DNA of 64,000 nt from UBA2266 sp964406945 (GTDB taxonomy: Bacteria; Planctomycetota; Phycisphaerae; Sedimentisphaerales; Anaerobacaceae): NCBI GenBank assembly GCA_964406945.1, contig CAYOTO010000010.1, positions 1 through 64,000 of the forward strand, read 5' to 3'. Positions 34,829 to 42,784 of this stretch are shown here, one piece after another (the first letter of the stretch is position 1; each line of letters starts with the position of its first letter). The position numbers and the translations under genes are program-made. The notes beneath the pieces are model-generated. The model was not told the origin of the DNA and did not search any database. It worked only from the letters and a program-made list of their open reading frames with translations.

Positions 34829-35389
34829 TTAAATTTCGGAAAAAGCCGCTCCGAACACCTCGGCAGTGAAAAGATATACGTCCGTTTCCGGTCCTTTCCA
34901 GGCGTCGGGGGCCAGACCCGCCTTGTGAGAGCAGCAGTACGAGAGAAATTCTTCCTTGCTCCAGCCCGTCTCGGTCGCTACCTGCGGCAAAAAACAGCCC
35001 GAGGTAAACCCGCTCTTGATATAAATGCCATGCACTCCCAGTTCGAGGCCCAGAGGATCGCTGGTCTTCTCCAGCGGCGAGAGAACCGATATTTCCACGT
35101 CCAACTGCGGCAGTTCTTGCGGCCTGATCGGATTGTTAAGAAAACGCGGATCGCTGGTCGCCGAAGCGGCCGCCATCTCCACAATCAGCTCGATCAGCGG
35201 CTTATCGCTGGTAAACTGACCTATGCACCCCCGCAAGGCCTCGTTATTCTTGAGAGTAACGAAGCAGCCGCATTTGGCCTGCAGAGCCGGATCGTCCGTT
35301 ACCGGCCCGGGCGGCTCGGTTCCGCGCACAACCGCTTCTACGGTGTCCTTGGCAGTCTTCAACAGCATTTTTTTCTGCTGCTCGTCCAT
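34829..35389 (-). CDS. AMMECR1-domain protein
   Basis: A 186-residue member of the AMMECR1 family. It shows the signature LRGCIG in NNEALRGCIGQF, then SATSDPRF and the conserved LDVEISVLSPLE segment, with a TGCFLPQVATE-like element (SGCFLPQVATETGW). The molecular function of the family is not settled; a role with radical SAM or Memo-type proteins has been proposed. The ATG at 35389 has GGG seven bases upstream; a TTG two codons earlier is too close to that site. It precedes the flavoprotein gene. Confidence 0.9.
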   Translation of the reverse strand: MDEQQKKMLLKTAKDTVEAVVRGTEPPGPVTDDPALQAKCGCFVTLKNNEALRGCIGQFTSDKPLIELIVEMAAASATSDPRFLNNPIRPQELPQLDVEISVLSPLEKTSDPLGLELGVHGIYIKSGFTSGCFLPQVATETGWSKEEFLSYCCSHKAGLAPDAWKGPETDVYLFTAEVFGAAFSEI

Positions 35390-35411
35390 GTTCAATCCCT
35401 TTCCACTGGCG

Positions 35412-36101
35412 CTAATGAATCAGCTTGATCACCAGAAAGCCGCCGATCAGCAGCACTACAAACGCCAGACTGAACCAGTTGAAGTACTTTTCAATCACCG
35501 GACGTATCTTTTCGCCCTTCCAGCCGATCAGCCCGGCGACTATGAAGAATCTGGCCGACCTGCTCACGGTCGACGCTATGAGAAAGCCCGGAAAACTAAT
35601 TCTGGCCACCCCGGCAGATATGGTGCACACTTTGTAAGGCAGAGGCGTAAATCCGCACGTGAATACAATCCAGAAGTCGTACTTTTCATACCAATACTGG
35701 AATTTTGCGAAGTTCTCTTCGGTCAGACCTATCGCCCCCAGGTGCTCGTAGGCCCAGGGCGACACCGCCGACCAGAAGAAAACCCCTATGCAGTAGCCCA
35801 GAATGCCCCCAAGCACCGACGCAAGCGAGCACAAAATCGCGAATTTGGCCCATTTCTTTGGCGCACCGAGCGATAAAGGCCCAAGAAGCACGTCCGGCGG
35901 TATGGGAAAAAAGCTCGATTCGGCGAAACTCAGGGCAAAAAGCGCCGTCCCGCCGTGCCTGGTATTGGCGAAATGAACAACCCAGTCATAAAGACGCCTG
36001 TGCCAGTGCCACCAGGGCACAACCATAGGCTCGGGCGCTATTTCAACCGTTGATTCTTCGTTTTTTGCGGCCGCGGCCTGCTCTGAACTATGTTCGCTCA
36101 T
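35412..36101 (-). CDS. DedA/YqaA-type SNARE-associated membrane protein
   Basis: A 229-residue inner-membrane protein. The conserved opening of the domain, FALSFAESSFFPIPPDVLL, contains the acidic residue and Pro pair of the DedA/YqaA family. Further motifs are the G-rich helix SVLGGILGYCIG, and GFTPLPYKVCTISAGV with the conserved Pro-Tyr-Lys. Four to five transmembrane segments are visible. DedA proteins are thought to flip undecaprenyl phosphate or phospholipids and support envelope integrity. The start at 36101 is supported by AGGG eight bases upstream; the frame upstream is GC-rich noise. It is first in the minus-strand group ending in maf. Confidence 0.9.
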   Translation of the reverse strand: MSEHSSEQAAAAKNEESTVEIAPEPMVVPWWHWHRRLYDWVVHFANTRHGGTALFALSFAESSFFPIPPDVLLGPLSLGAPKKWAKFAILCSLASVLGGILGYCIGVFFWSAVSPWAYEHLGAIGLTEENFAKFQYWYEKYDFWIVFTCGFTPLPYKVCTISAGVARISFPGFLIASTVSRSARFFIVAGLIGWKGEKIRPVIEKYFNWFSLAFVVLLIGGFLVIKLIH

Positions 36102-36404
36102 GCACTTACCCTGGACAATGTCTAAAAAGACAGCTATTATGGAAGCAGCGGCGGTCCGACCGTTCCGCACTACTGTCTGCTGTAAATCGCTGTATACTAA
36201 CACGATACAGCCGCCGGCTCCAGTCAGAAAAACGCGCCCGGCCATATCCGCCGGTTGATTCGCCCGCCGTCGGCGACGCCGCCCCGGCTACGGCCAATTA
36301 ATGCGTCACCGCTGTGGCGACAGTAGTGGTATCGGCTCAACAACGTAACGAACTTCATCGACGAACCGGATCGGCCCCGGTTGTCGGTCCTGAACAGGGA
36401 ACTG
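36102..36404. other. divergent intergenic region between the DedA-type gene and ispE
   Basis: No gene. It contains a perfect inverted repeat at 36189-36211 and a TATACT at 36193-36198 inside it, but no clear -35. Several GC-rich short dyads near 36300-36320 are imperfect. Confidence 0.4.
36189..36211. promoter_or_regulatory. inverted repeat between the DedA-type gene and ispE
   Basis: GCTGTAT-N9-ATACAGC, perfect over seven bases per arm and spaced like a dimeric repressor site (centre to centre about 16 bases). It is 88 bases from the DedA-type start and 193 from ispE. Confidence 0.45.
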
Positions 36405-37325
36405 ATGAACAAACCGGCCCCAGAAAAGAACGCGCAGCAGATTACACGCACCGACGCCGGCGTTCAAGTTCTGGCGCCGGCAAAGATCAATCTCACGCTT
36501 CTTATTGCGGGCAAACGCCCCGACGGTTTCCACAACATCGAAACCATAATGGCCAAGATAGACCTTTATGACCGGGTGCTCATCGAACGCTCGGCCGAGG
36601 CCGGGCTGCAACTGGCATGCGAAGGGCCCTGCTGGGCCCCGCAAAACGAGGACAATTTGGTCTACAAAGCCGCCAACACGCTGCTGCGAAACTGCGGCCG
36701 AAGTGAAAACCTCAGGCTCACCCTGACCAAAAACATACCGGCCGGCACGGGCCTCGGCTCGGCAAGCAGCGACGCAGCCGCAACCCTCCTGGGCGTGAAC
36801 AGCCTGCTACAACTCAACCTATCGAGAAACGCTCTAAAACATGTGGCCGCCGGACTCGGCAGCGATGTGCCCTTCTTTCTCGACGGCCCACTGGCGCTTT
36901 GCACCGGGCGCGGAGAAAAAATAGAAAAACTCAGGCAGAAATTTAACTTTCGCGCATTGCTGATCCTGCCAGACGTAAGTGTCTCCACCAAAAAGGTTTA
37001 CGAGAATTATAGACACGATCCGGCCATATATGAGCAACTCAGCGGGCGCATCCGAGATTACTTATCGCAAAACAGGATTGATTTGGCGGCAAAAATGTGC
37101 GTAAATATGCTGCGCACAAGTTGTTACGAGTTGTGCGAAGATCTTGGCAGGTTAGAGGCAAAGCTCAAATCGCTCGGGATACGTCCACTGGCCCTGAGCG
37201 GCAGCGGCTCAGCCATGTTTTGTCTCATGGAGCGCACCGATGAAAAACAGGCCGGGACAATTACACGCGAAGTCGGGGGAACTTTCGACCTGGAGACCTT
37301 AATCGTAAGGAACAACCCATGGTGA
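36405..37325 (+). CDS. ispE: 4-diphosphocytidyl-2-C-methyl-D-erythritol kinase
   Basis: GHMP kinase of the MEP isoprenoid pathway; it phosphorylates CDP-methylerythritol. The 306-residue product shows LAPAKINLTL (23-32, catalytic Lys), the ATP loop PAGTGLGSASSDAAAT (112-127), and the third GHMP motif LSGSGSAMF near residue 264. The ATG at 36405 has AGGGAA six bases upstream, better than an upstream frame start at 36381. It is followed by spoVG after 21 bases, a pairing also known in Bacillus, where ispE and spoVG are neighbours. Confidence 0.95.
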   Translation: MNKPAPEKNAQQITRTDAGVQVLAPAKINLTLLIAGKRPDGFHNIETIMAKIDLYDRVLIERSAEAGLQLACEGPCWAPQNEDNLVYKAANTLLRNCGRSENLRLTLTKNIPAGTGLGSASSDAAATLLGVNSLLQLNLSRNALKHVAAGLGSDVPFFLDGPLALCTGRGEKIEKLRQKFNFRALLILPDVSVSTKKVYENYRHDPAIYEQLSGRIRDYLSQNRIDLAAKMCVNMLRTSCYELCEDLGRLEAKLKSLGIRPLALSGSGSAMFCLMERTDEKQAGTITREVGGTFDLETLIVRNNPW

Positions 37326-37346
37326 TTTTTTTGCGAGGTCAGGAAA

Positions 37347-37784
37347 ATGGAGATAACCGAGGTCAGAGTAAAGCTGGTGGACAACAAGGATGACAGACTG
37401 CAGGCATTCTGTTCTATAACGATGGACAATCAGTTCGTCGTCCGGGATATCAAGATAATCGAGGGTGCGAGCGGCCTGTTTGTGGCGATGCCGTCGCGAA
37501 AGATGAGCGACCATTGCGACAAATGCGGCGGAAAGAACCACCTCAGGGCGAACTACTGCAACACCTGCGGCGCTACTCTCACCGACGACAGGGCCAAAAA
37601 GGACTACAAAGGCAGGATGAAACTGCACGCCGATATCGCCCATCCGATTAATGTGGACTGCCGGAAGAAGATACAGGACAGAGTTGTAAAAGCGTTCAGG
37701 GAAGAGTTGGAAAAGTCAAAACAGCCCGGATACCGGGCTGTATGCCTCGACGAACCCGACGATGATGTTCCCGAAACGATCTAG
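37347..37784 (+). CDS. spoVG: SpoVG-family regulator with inserted zinc ribbon
   Basis: SpoVG is a small nucleic-acid-binding regulator. The protein starts as SpoVG does (MEITEVRVKLVDNKDDRLQAF), reaches the hallmark FVAMPSRK at 45-52, and ends with the second hallmark DIAHPINVDCRKKI (96-109). Between the two hallmarks lie about 43 extra residues with CDKC (57-60) and CNTC (71-74), a zinc-ribbon-like pair, and a Lys-rich linker. The total is 145 residues instead of about 90-100. I think similar insertions occur in planctomycetes and relatives (recall only). Ribosome site AGGTCAGGAAA. It probably shares the ispE transcript. Confidence 0.9.
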   Translation: MEITEVRVKLVDNKDDRLQAFCSITMDNQFVVRDIKIIEGASGLFVAMPSRKMSDHCDKCGGKNHLRANYCNTCGATLTDDRAKKDYKGRMKLHADIAHPINVDCRKKIQDRVVKAFREELEKSKQPGYRAVCLDEPDDDVPETI

Positions 37785-37896
37785 GAAACATCCTACTTAC
37801 CTGATTACCACCCACTCTAAGCAGCGAAAAAACGCCGTTTCGAATACCGAGCGGAAGTCCATCACCGGTGCATACCCCCGCACCCGACAATCCTTC

Positions 37897-38124
37897 TTAA
37901 GCCGTGAGGTCCTCAAGAACCCTGTCCAGCGCCGTGTCCAGACGTGCATTCACATCATATTGGCCTTCGCTGAGCAGACTTCGCATATCAAGCACCTTGT
38001 CCATGCGAATCTCCGGCAGTGAAGCAATTTGCCGCAGAACCTGGCCGACCGGAGTCGTATTAAGGTTTTCCAGTATTTCCTCCATAACCAAGTCCTCGGA
38101 TCCGGCTAAATCGGTCTTGATCAT
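37897..38124 (-). CDS. flgM: FlgM-like anti-sigma-28 factor
   Basis: A 75-residue protein ending in the FlgM domain: IRMDKVLDMRSLLSEGQYDV (39-58) matches the FlgM pattern Ile-Arg-x-Asp/Glu-Lys-Val then Gly-x-Tyr-x-Val, and the terminal helix LDTALDRVLEDL fits the sigma-binding part. FlgM holds FliA (sigma-28) inactive until the flagellar hook is built. The ATG at 38124 gives the natural length; the frame is open to 38238. No flagellar gene is in this window, so it is orphaned. A sigma-28-like promoter lies upstream. Convergent with spoVG. Confidence 0.8.
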   Translation of the reverse strand: MIKTDLAGSEDLVMEEILENLNTTPVGQVLRQIASLPEIRMDKVLDMRSLLSEGQYDVNARLDTALDRVLEDLTA

Positions 38125-38303
38125 TCCATCACACCTGTCCGTTCTTCCTAATTGGGTGTTCCGTTCACTATTGGGCATCATTCTTAACCTTGAGGCAATT
38201 GCCACTACCGAAAACGTCCTGATTCTCGGTCGCAGCATCGAACCACTATATCTTGTATGCCCCCAAAATCCTTTTCAGGGAGGAAACTGTTGTTACAGGG
38301 TTG

Positions 38304-38332
38304 ATATCGACATTAAAAGCAAAAGAACTTTA
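38304..38332 (-). promoter_or_regulatory. sigma-28-like promoter upstream of flgM-like gene
   Basis: Minus strand: TAAAGTTC with TAAA at 38332-38329, a 17-base spacer after TAAA, then GTCGATAT at 38311-38304. The flagellar sigma consensus is TAAA, about 15 bases, then GCCGATAA or GCCGATAT, so one mismatch and a slightly long spacer. The start of transcription would be about 170 bases before the flgM ATG. Confidence 0.4.
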
Positions 38333-38465
38333 GAAAAGTTGCTTTTGCCCCAAGTGCTTGCTAACTATGCACTTACACCGCTTGGACCAGAAAAAAGGCG
38401 GATTTCAGGACTAAAATTCGCCCTCAAAAAAAGGTTATCGGATGTTAAAATTGAGTGATTACCTA

Positions 38466-38494
38466 TGCCCATCCGCGGTACGGAGGAATGGGCA
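38466..38494. terminator. inverted repeat downstream of the gsp operon
   Basis: TGCCCATCC (38466-38474) pairs with GGAATGGGCA (38485-38494, one bulged A) around a ten-base loop, 77 bases beyond the last gsp gene. There is no T-run, so it may be a transcript-end stabiliser rather than a true intrinsic terminator. Confidence 0.35.
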
Positions 38495-38570
38495 ATATAC
38501 TACATATAGTGATGCCGACAACCCTGGATAATGTGGGAAAATCGCGTAAAGCTAAGCCGGGATGGCTCGG

Positions 38571-39080
38571 CTATTTAGAGAAGGTATATTTGAACTTGAC
38601 CGTGAATTGCCAGATATCGGGATTGGATTGCGACTTTCTGCGGTCCAGCCGCAGGTCCGAGCACTCCAGAGCCGCCCAATTGTGCTTCAGAGTCGATAAG
38701 AACTGCGCAAACTCGACCATGCCTATATCCTCGAGAACAACCCGGCCGGTCTGACTCTTCTGCTTGCCCGATTTGATCATAGGCCCCGTGCTGAGCCGGT
38801 ATTTGGTCGATGGTATTCCGATATTGCTGGCAACCTGCTCGACTGCGGTGCCATAGTCGAAGTTGCCGCCCGATTTGGCGTCGCTTCTGTTGGGCCTGTC
38901 CGGATCGAGAGTGAGGATGGTCAGTATTTTCTTCTGAGCGAGCCTGTATTCTTTGGCTTCTTCGACGTAGCTTTCGCTCGCCTTCGGCAGATAGACCCCC
39001 CACACCAGCAGCGGCCACAGGGCGATTAATATCGGCACTGCGATATAGTATAGAATCGGGTTGCGGTATATATCTCTCAT
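38571..39080 (-). CDS. gspM: GspM/PilO-like type II secretion membrane protein
   Basis: A 169-residue protein with a short cytoplasmic tail, one transmembrane helix (about 9-31, containing YYIAVPILIALWPLLVWGV), a coiled-coil segment, and a small ferredoxin-like periplasmic domain. This is the GspM/PilO layout. Sequence match is weak, so the call rests on the shape and on being last in a complete gsp operon, straight after the GspL-like gene. It should pair with GspL at the inner membrane platform. The ATG at 39080 gives MRDIYRNP; an earlier frame start exists. Confidence 0.75.
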   Translation of the reverse strand: MRDIYRNPILYYIAVPILIALWPLLVWGVYLPKASESYVEEAKEYRLAQKKILTILTLDPDRPNRSDAKSGGNFDYGTAVEQVASNIGIPSTKYRLSTGPMIKSGKQKSQTGRVVLEDIGMVEFAQFLSTLKHNWAALECSDLRLDRRKSQSNPDIWQFTVKFKYTFSK

Positions 39081-39100
39081 ATTCGAGGTCTTTCGCAAAA

Positions 39101-40528
39101 CTAGGGTGTTACCGTAACATTGAAACTGTCGCGTCCGCCGGCCGAACTCATCCGCTGATGCGATACAGTCAGCCCGGCCTGCCGCAGTTCGTTAAAGAAT
39201 CTAAGAGTATTGCGGTTCTGGGCGAACTTGGTATCGCCGGCAATCACCACGTTTTTACTGTTAATCGATATTCGATCGATATTGATATCCGTCGTCGAGG
39301 CGCACTTGTTTATTGCATTAAGCACACTTACCAGTAAAGCCTCCGGCGAATCGTCGCCCGTTCCACCGCCCCCGCCTCTTTCCAGTTCCCGGATTACGCT
39401 TTCGAGCTTTCGTATCGGATTGGCGTTATCCGGCAATTCGTCGCCGCGCATCACGGCCGCGTAATCTTTGGAGAATTTGGCCCTGAGCTTGCTGCGGTAA
39501 CTATTGGTTCGCATCAACTTGAGCTGAAAATACAGCCCGACGGCGACCAGCAGCACTGTCAGTGAAATGCTCATGAACTTCAGCGCACTTTCGAGCCGCA
39601 GTCTGCGACCCTGATAGGGCATGAAATCCCGCCTGAAATCGACGGTCGGCCCGCTCTGGGCCAGACTCTGCGCCGCGCCGCGTGCTATCGCCAGGGCCAC
39701 CGGGTCGTGTCCTTCTTCGCTGATGTCCTCGCCGTTCAATTGGAATCTCGATACCGGCCGGGCGAGTCTTTCCGAAAGGCTGCCGCAGTCGACCTCGTCG
39801 GCCGCATCCAGTATCCGCACGCCGCCGACCGCACCGCTGCTGTCGACCAGAGCGCTGGTTACCAGAACCTCTCTGGCAAGCACCTGGCTGCGATCCTGAT
39901 TCCGGCCGACCAGGAAAGTCCTGCCCTTCCAGGTATTCTCCTTTTCGTCCGCGGTCGCCGGGATCAAATAGCCGTTTCTGTGCGAGAGCAATCCGAACAG
40001 CACAGGCCCGTCCTCGTCATCAACCGGATGCGAATCAATGAGCCTGGCGAGCGAGACTATGTCCGGCTCGATTCCCGCCGGATCGATCCCGTTACTCTGC
40101 AGAGCCGTCAGCACCTGCTTGAGCGTTTCCTGCTCGGCCGTGAAGACCGTTACTTCCGAACCGTACTCGTTGCTCGATAGAATCTCGAACGCCAGGGCCA
40201 TCGTCGAGATGTCGGTCGCCAGAGACTCCTCGGCATCGAAGCGAATCGTCGGCTTGATCTGCCTGGCGTCGGAGAACTCGCTGTGCACGTTATGCTGCAT
40301 GAACATCGAGCAGTCGAGCGCCACCACGGCTTCGGCGAACTGAAGCTCTCTTTGAGCACAGCCCTGTGCGATCAGGCCCGCCAGGTCCTCCAGGGACGCC
40401 TGTTCCTGATCCTCCACCGACACGCTGAACGAACCGACCACTCCGCCGTTCTCGGCGTTCGGATTCAGGCAGACGACGGTGGCCCGCTCTTTGCCCATGT
40501 AGATGCCTAAATAGTTTTGAACTTCCAC
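39101..40528 (-). CDS. gspL: GspL/PilM-like type II secretion protein
   Basis: A 475-residue protein. The N-terminal 300 residues have the actin-like PilM/GspL pattern, starting with YLGIYMGKERATVV and including FAEAVVALDCSMF. A transmembrane helix lies at about 330-350 (MSISLTVLLVAVGLYF). The periplasmic end resembles PilN/GspL-C with a long Gly-run (residues ~385). It should recruit the GspE ATPase to the inner-membrane platform and bind GspM. The start is GTG at 40528, where the family start fits. Confidence 0.8.
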   Translation of the reverse strand: MEVQNYLGIYMGKERATVVCLNPNAENGGVVGSFSVSVEDQEQASLEDLAGLIAQGCAQRELQFAEAVVALDCSMFMQHNVHSEFSDARQIKPTIRFDAEESLATDISTMALAFEILSSNEYGSEVTVFTAEQETLKQVLTALQSNGIDPAGIEPDIVSLARLIDSHPVDDEDGPVLFGLLSHRNGYLIPATADEKENTWKGRTFLVGRNQDRSQVLAREVLVTSALVDSSGAVGGVRILDAADEVDCGSLSERLARPVSRFQLNGEDISEEGHDPVALAIARGAAQSLAQSGPTVDFRRDFMPYQGRRLRLESALKFMSISLTVLLVAVGLYFQLKLMRTNSYRSKLRAKFSKDYAAVMRGDELPDNANPIRKLESVIRELERGGGGGTGDDSPEALLVSVLNAINKCASTTDINIDRISINSKNVVIAGDTKFAQNRNTLRFFNELRQAGLTVSHQRMSSAGGRDSFNVTVTP

Positions 40529-40556
40529 TTTCGCAAAGCTCCAATGAGAAAACGGC

Positions 40557-41900
40557 TCAGCCGTTAATAACCGCGATACGCGAAACCTTCTTGCCGCTCT
40601 TTGTAATTGCTATCATCGAAGATGCCCGGGCTACCCCGCAGACGGCCGATACCTTGATCGTAAAGACCGTGCTCTTGAAAGTAATGTACGGCTCGCACTT
40701 GCTCAGCGGCAGCGAATAGCTGAACAGCGCATCGCCCAGGTCCTTCATATCCTTGAAAGGCTTTATCCGTCTTCGTTCTATTATTATGCTCGCGATATCC
40801 CGGGCGTCGCCGCCGAAGGTAAACGCCGCCTCCAGCACGTGCCGCGGAGCCGTATTGACATTCACCTTGCGGGTCGCCCACAGACCGAGGTACTTCTTCG
40901 GCGTCTCGCCCTTGCGCAGGCGCTCGGACTGGGTCGCGAAAAGTTCCATGTTTATCAGCGGGCTGTGCAGCAGCCGCCCGAAATCGGATTGCTGTCTGCT
41001 TATCTGGTCCTCAGCGCTTATGGTCTTTTTGGTGGTCCGGGTCCTGGTAACCCTGCTCGAGCGCCTCGCAGAACTCTTGCTTGCCGAACTCGAACCCACG
41101 GGCACCTTGACCAGTTTTGTTATCGGTTTGAATTCCAGCTTGAACGGCCGCAGAAACGCGACCTCCGCCAATTGCTCCCGGAGCCGGTTGATGTTGTCCG
41201 AATCCATGTGCATCCATTCGCAGAAGACCTGGAAACTGGCGTCGGCCTCGCGGATAATTTCCTCGTCTTCGACCATCGCCCAGCCCAGAGGGTATTTGGC
41301 GTTTTCGTCTTCGATTTCGATCGTGACCGTGGCGTCGCCTATTTCGAACTCGCTTTTTTCGGTAACCTGCGGCCAGGGCGGACCGTAAGGACCCCGGACC
41401 TGCTCCTGGTCCGAATCGTCCGAACCTGCCCCGCTGAAGCCGGCGAACGAATTCGAATCCTCGAACCGGGCAAAGTTGGAATCGGCGTACTCGCTGTCGG
41501 CGAATGTTTCGGCCGCATCAAGCGAAAGATCCGGCGCTTCCCAGCCTTCCAGATTGGGATCATTAACGTCCTGCTGCATCTGCTGATCCAGCAGGCCGTA
41601 CTGTGCCAGCATGTACTGATACTGCTCTTCGCTCATCGCAAACAGATCGGAAAAATCCGGCTCGTTCGGCCGCTCGACCAACTGAGCATCGATGTCCTCC
41701 AGAGTCGCCAGGGCGTAACGGACCGCCGAATCGCACGCGTACCGGGCCTTGGTGTAGTCCACCATGTAATCGTCCCGGTGCTTCTGCGTCGCGACGCGCG
41801 AAGTCAGCGTACAGGCCACCACCGACAGCACCACCAGCAGAACCAGCGTTACCATCAGCACCATGCCGCGGCGTTCGTTATTTTGCCCTGTTAAGTTCAT
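40557..41900 (-). CDS. gspK: GspK-type minor pseudopilin
   Basis: A 447-residue protein. The N-terminus is a pseudopilin leader, NERRG then MVLMVTLVLLVVL, lacking Glu5 as in GspK. The large periplasmic domain contains KVNVNTAPRHVLEA and an RRRIKPFKDMKDLGDAL segment with the saposin/helix-hairpin style of GspK. It has an unusual Asp/Glu-rich stretch (about 100-180) and a Ser/Arg basic patch. GspK caps the pseudopilus tip with GspI and GspJ. It overlaps the upstream gspJ by 23 bases. Confidence 0.9.
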   Translation of the reverse strand: MNLTGQNNERRGMVLMVTLVLLVVLSVVACTLTSRVATQKHRDDYMVDYTKARYACDSAVRYALATLEDIDAQLVERPNEPDFSDLFAMSEEQYQYMLAQYGLLDQQMQQDVNDPNLEGWEAPDLSLDAAETFADSEYADSNFARFEDSNSFAGFSGAGSDDSDQEQVRGPYGPPWPQVTEKSEFEIGDATVTIEIEDENAKYPLGWAMVEDEEIIREADASFQVFCEWMHMDSDNINRLREQLAEVAFLRPFKLEFKPITKLVKVPVGSSSASKSSARRSSRVTRTRTTKKTISAEDQISRQQSDFGRLLHSPLINMELFATQSERLRKGETPKKYLGLWATRKVNVNTAPRHVLEAAFTFGGDARDIASIIIERRRIKPFKDMKDLGDALFSYSLPLSKCEPYITFKSTVFTIKVSAVCGVARASSMIAITKSGKKVSRIAVING

Positions 41901-42756
41901 TCAAAAACTCTTCGGGAGTCTTGCCGGAATCATCCTCCGCTGGCATATCATCATTAATCGCGTCGTCGTCCATGAACTCGGGTTCTTCCATCATGCTATT
42001 CGGATCGTTCGGATCGACCCCGGATTCGAGATCGTATTCGGTCGGCACGAACCGGTAACTTATCTTTCGCGTTCGGTCTATCGCTATCGTACGCGATATC
42101 TTTTCAGATTCGGGAACGTCCAGCGTGCCGTCGACTGTCTCGAACGGCTCGGCAAACGACAGAGTCACCCTTACCCCGGGGGGCAGATTCGGATTAGTCC
42201 ACGAATCCTGATACTGATCGTTGCCTCTGGGCACTTCGATTTTGAAGTATGTCAGGCCGCGGCAAAGCGGAATCAACGGATAGTTCGCCTCCCATTGGGC
42301 CCGCTGAGCGTCGAGCAGCTTATCCTCGAAAACCAGCCCGCTGTGGCCGCGATAGAGAACCATCGAGCCACTGTTGTGCTCGAAATCGTAGCCGCTCTGC
42401 CAGACAATTTCCTCCAGCACCGTTTCCTTGTCTTCGGGATTGGTAGCGTTAACGTTCGTTATCGTCTTGATGATCGAAAGCTGCGACTTCTGAAAGCCCT
42501 CCTCGTATTTGTTTTGAATGGTCAGCTTTATTTCGGGACCGCTGGAAATCAGCTTGTCCAGATCTTCGGCGATCTTCTGCAGGACTTCCGAGGGCACCTG
42601 CGTGCGGTCGAGTTTGCGATTGATAGCCGCCACCGAATCCTGAGTGCGGCGATAGACGCTCAGCACAGCGATCAGCGTCATCGAACCGATCACCACAATC
42701 GCCAGCATCTCGACCAGCGAAAAGCCTGTTTTCAGTTGTCGCCTTTTTGCGGCCAT
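41878..42756 (-). CDS. gspJ: GspJ-type minor pseudopilin
   Basis: A 292-residue pseudopilin. The leader is MAAKRRQLKTG followed by FSLVEMLAIVVIGSM, with Glu at position 5 of the mature part. The rest is a beta-rich globular domain with FKIEVPRG. The C-terminal ~60 residues are strongly acidic (DPNDPNSMMEEPEFMDDD), possibly binding calcium. The ATG at 42756 gives a normal short leader; the long open frame upstream runs into gspI. Part of the tip complex with GspI and GspK. Confidence 0.88.
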   Translation of the reverse strand: MAAKRRQLKTGFSLVEMLAIVVIGSMTLIAVLSVYRRTQDSVAAINRKLDRTQVPSEVLQKIAEDLDKLISSGPEIKLTIQNKYEEGFQKSQLSIIKTITNVNATNPEDKETVLEEIVWQSGYDFEHNSGSMVLYRGHSGLVFEDKLLDAQRAQWEANYPLIPLCRGLTYFKIEVPRGNDQYQDSWTNPNLPPGVRVTLSFAEPFETVDGTLDVPESEKISRTIAIDRTRKISYRFVPTEYDLESGVDPNDPNSMMEEPEFMDDDAINDDMPAEDDSGKTPEEFLNELNRAK

Positions 42757-42784
42757 TTTCAATTTGCCTGTGCAGCCTGCTGTG

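Larger units (their letters stand above)
38125..38570. other. A/T-richer intergenic region between flgM-like and gspM-like genes
   Basis: Base composition shifts to more A/T at about 38250-38460. No convincing gene is seen on either strand: the plus-strand frame through it has no ribosome site or family features. It contains a sigma-28-like promoter (38304-38332, minus strand), an inverted repeat at 38466-38494, and a short AGCCG/CGGCT stem near 38553-38570 just after the gspM stop. Confidence 0.4.

Noticed and set aside
38455..38754. A plus-strand frame opposite the end of gspM
   Set aside because: Two thirds of it is antisense to gspM and the start has no ribosome site.
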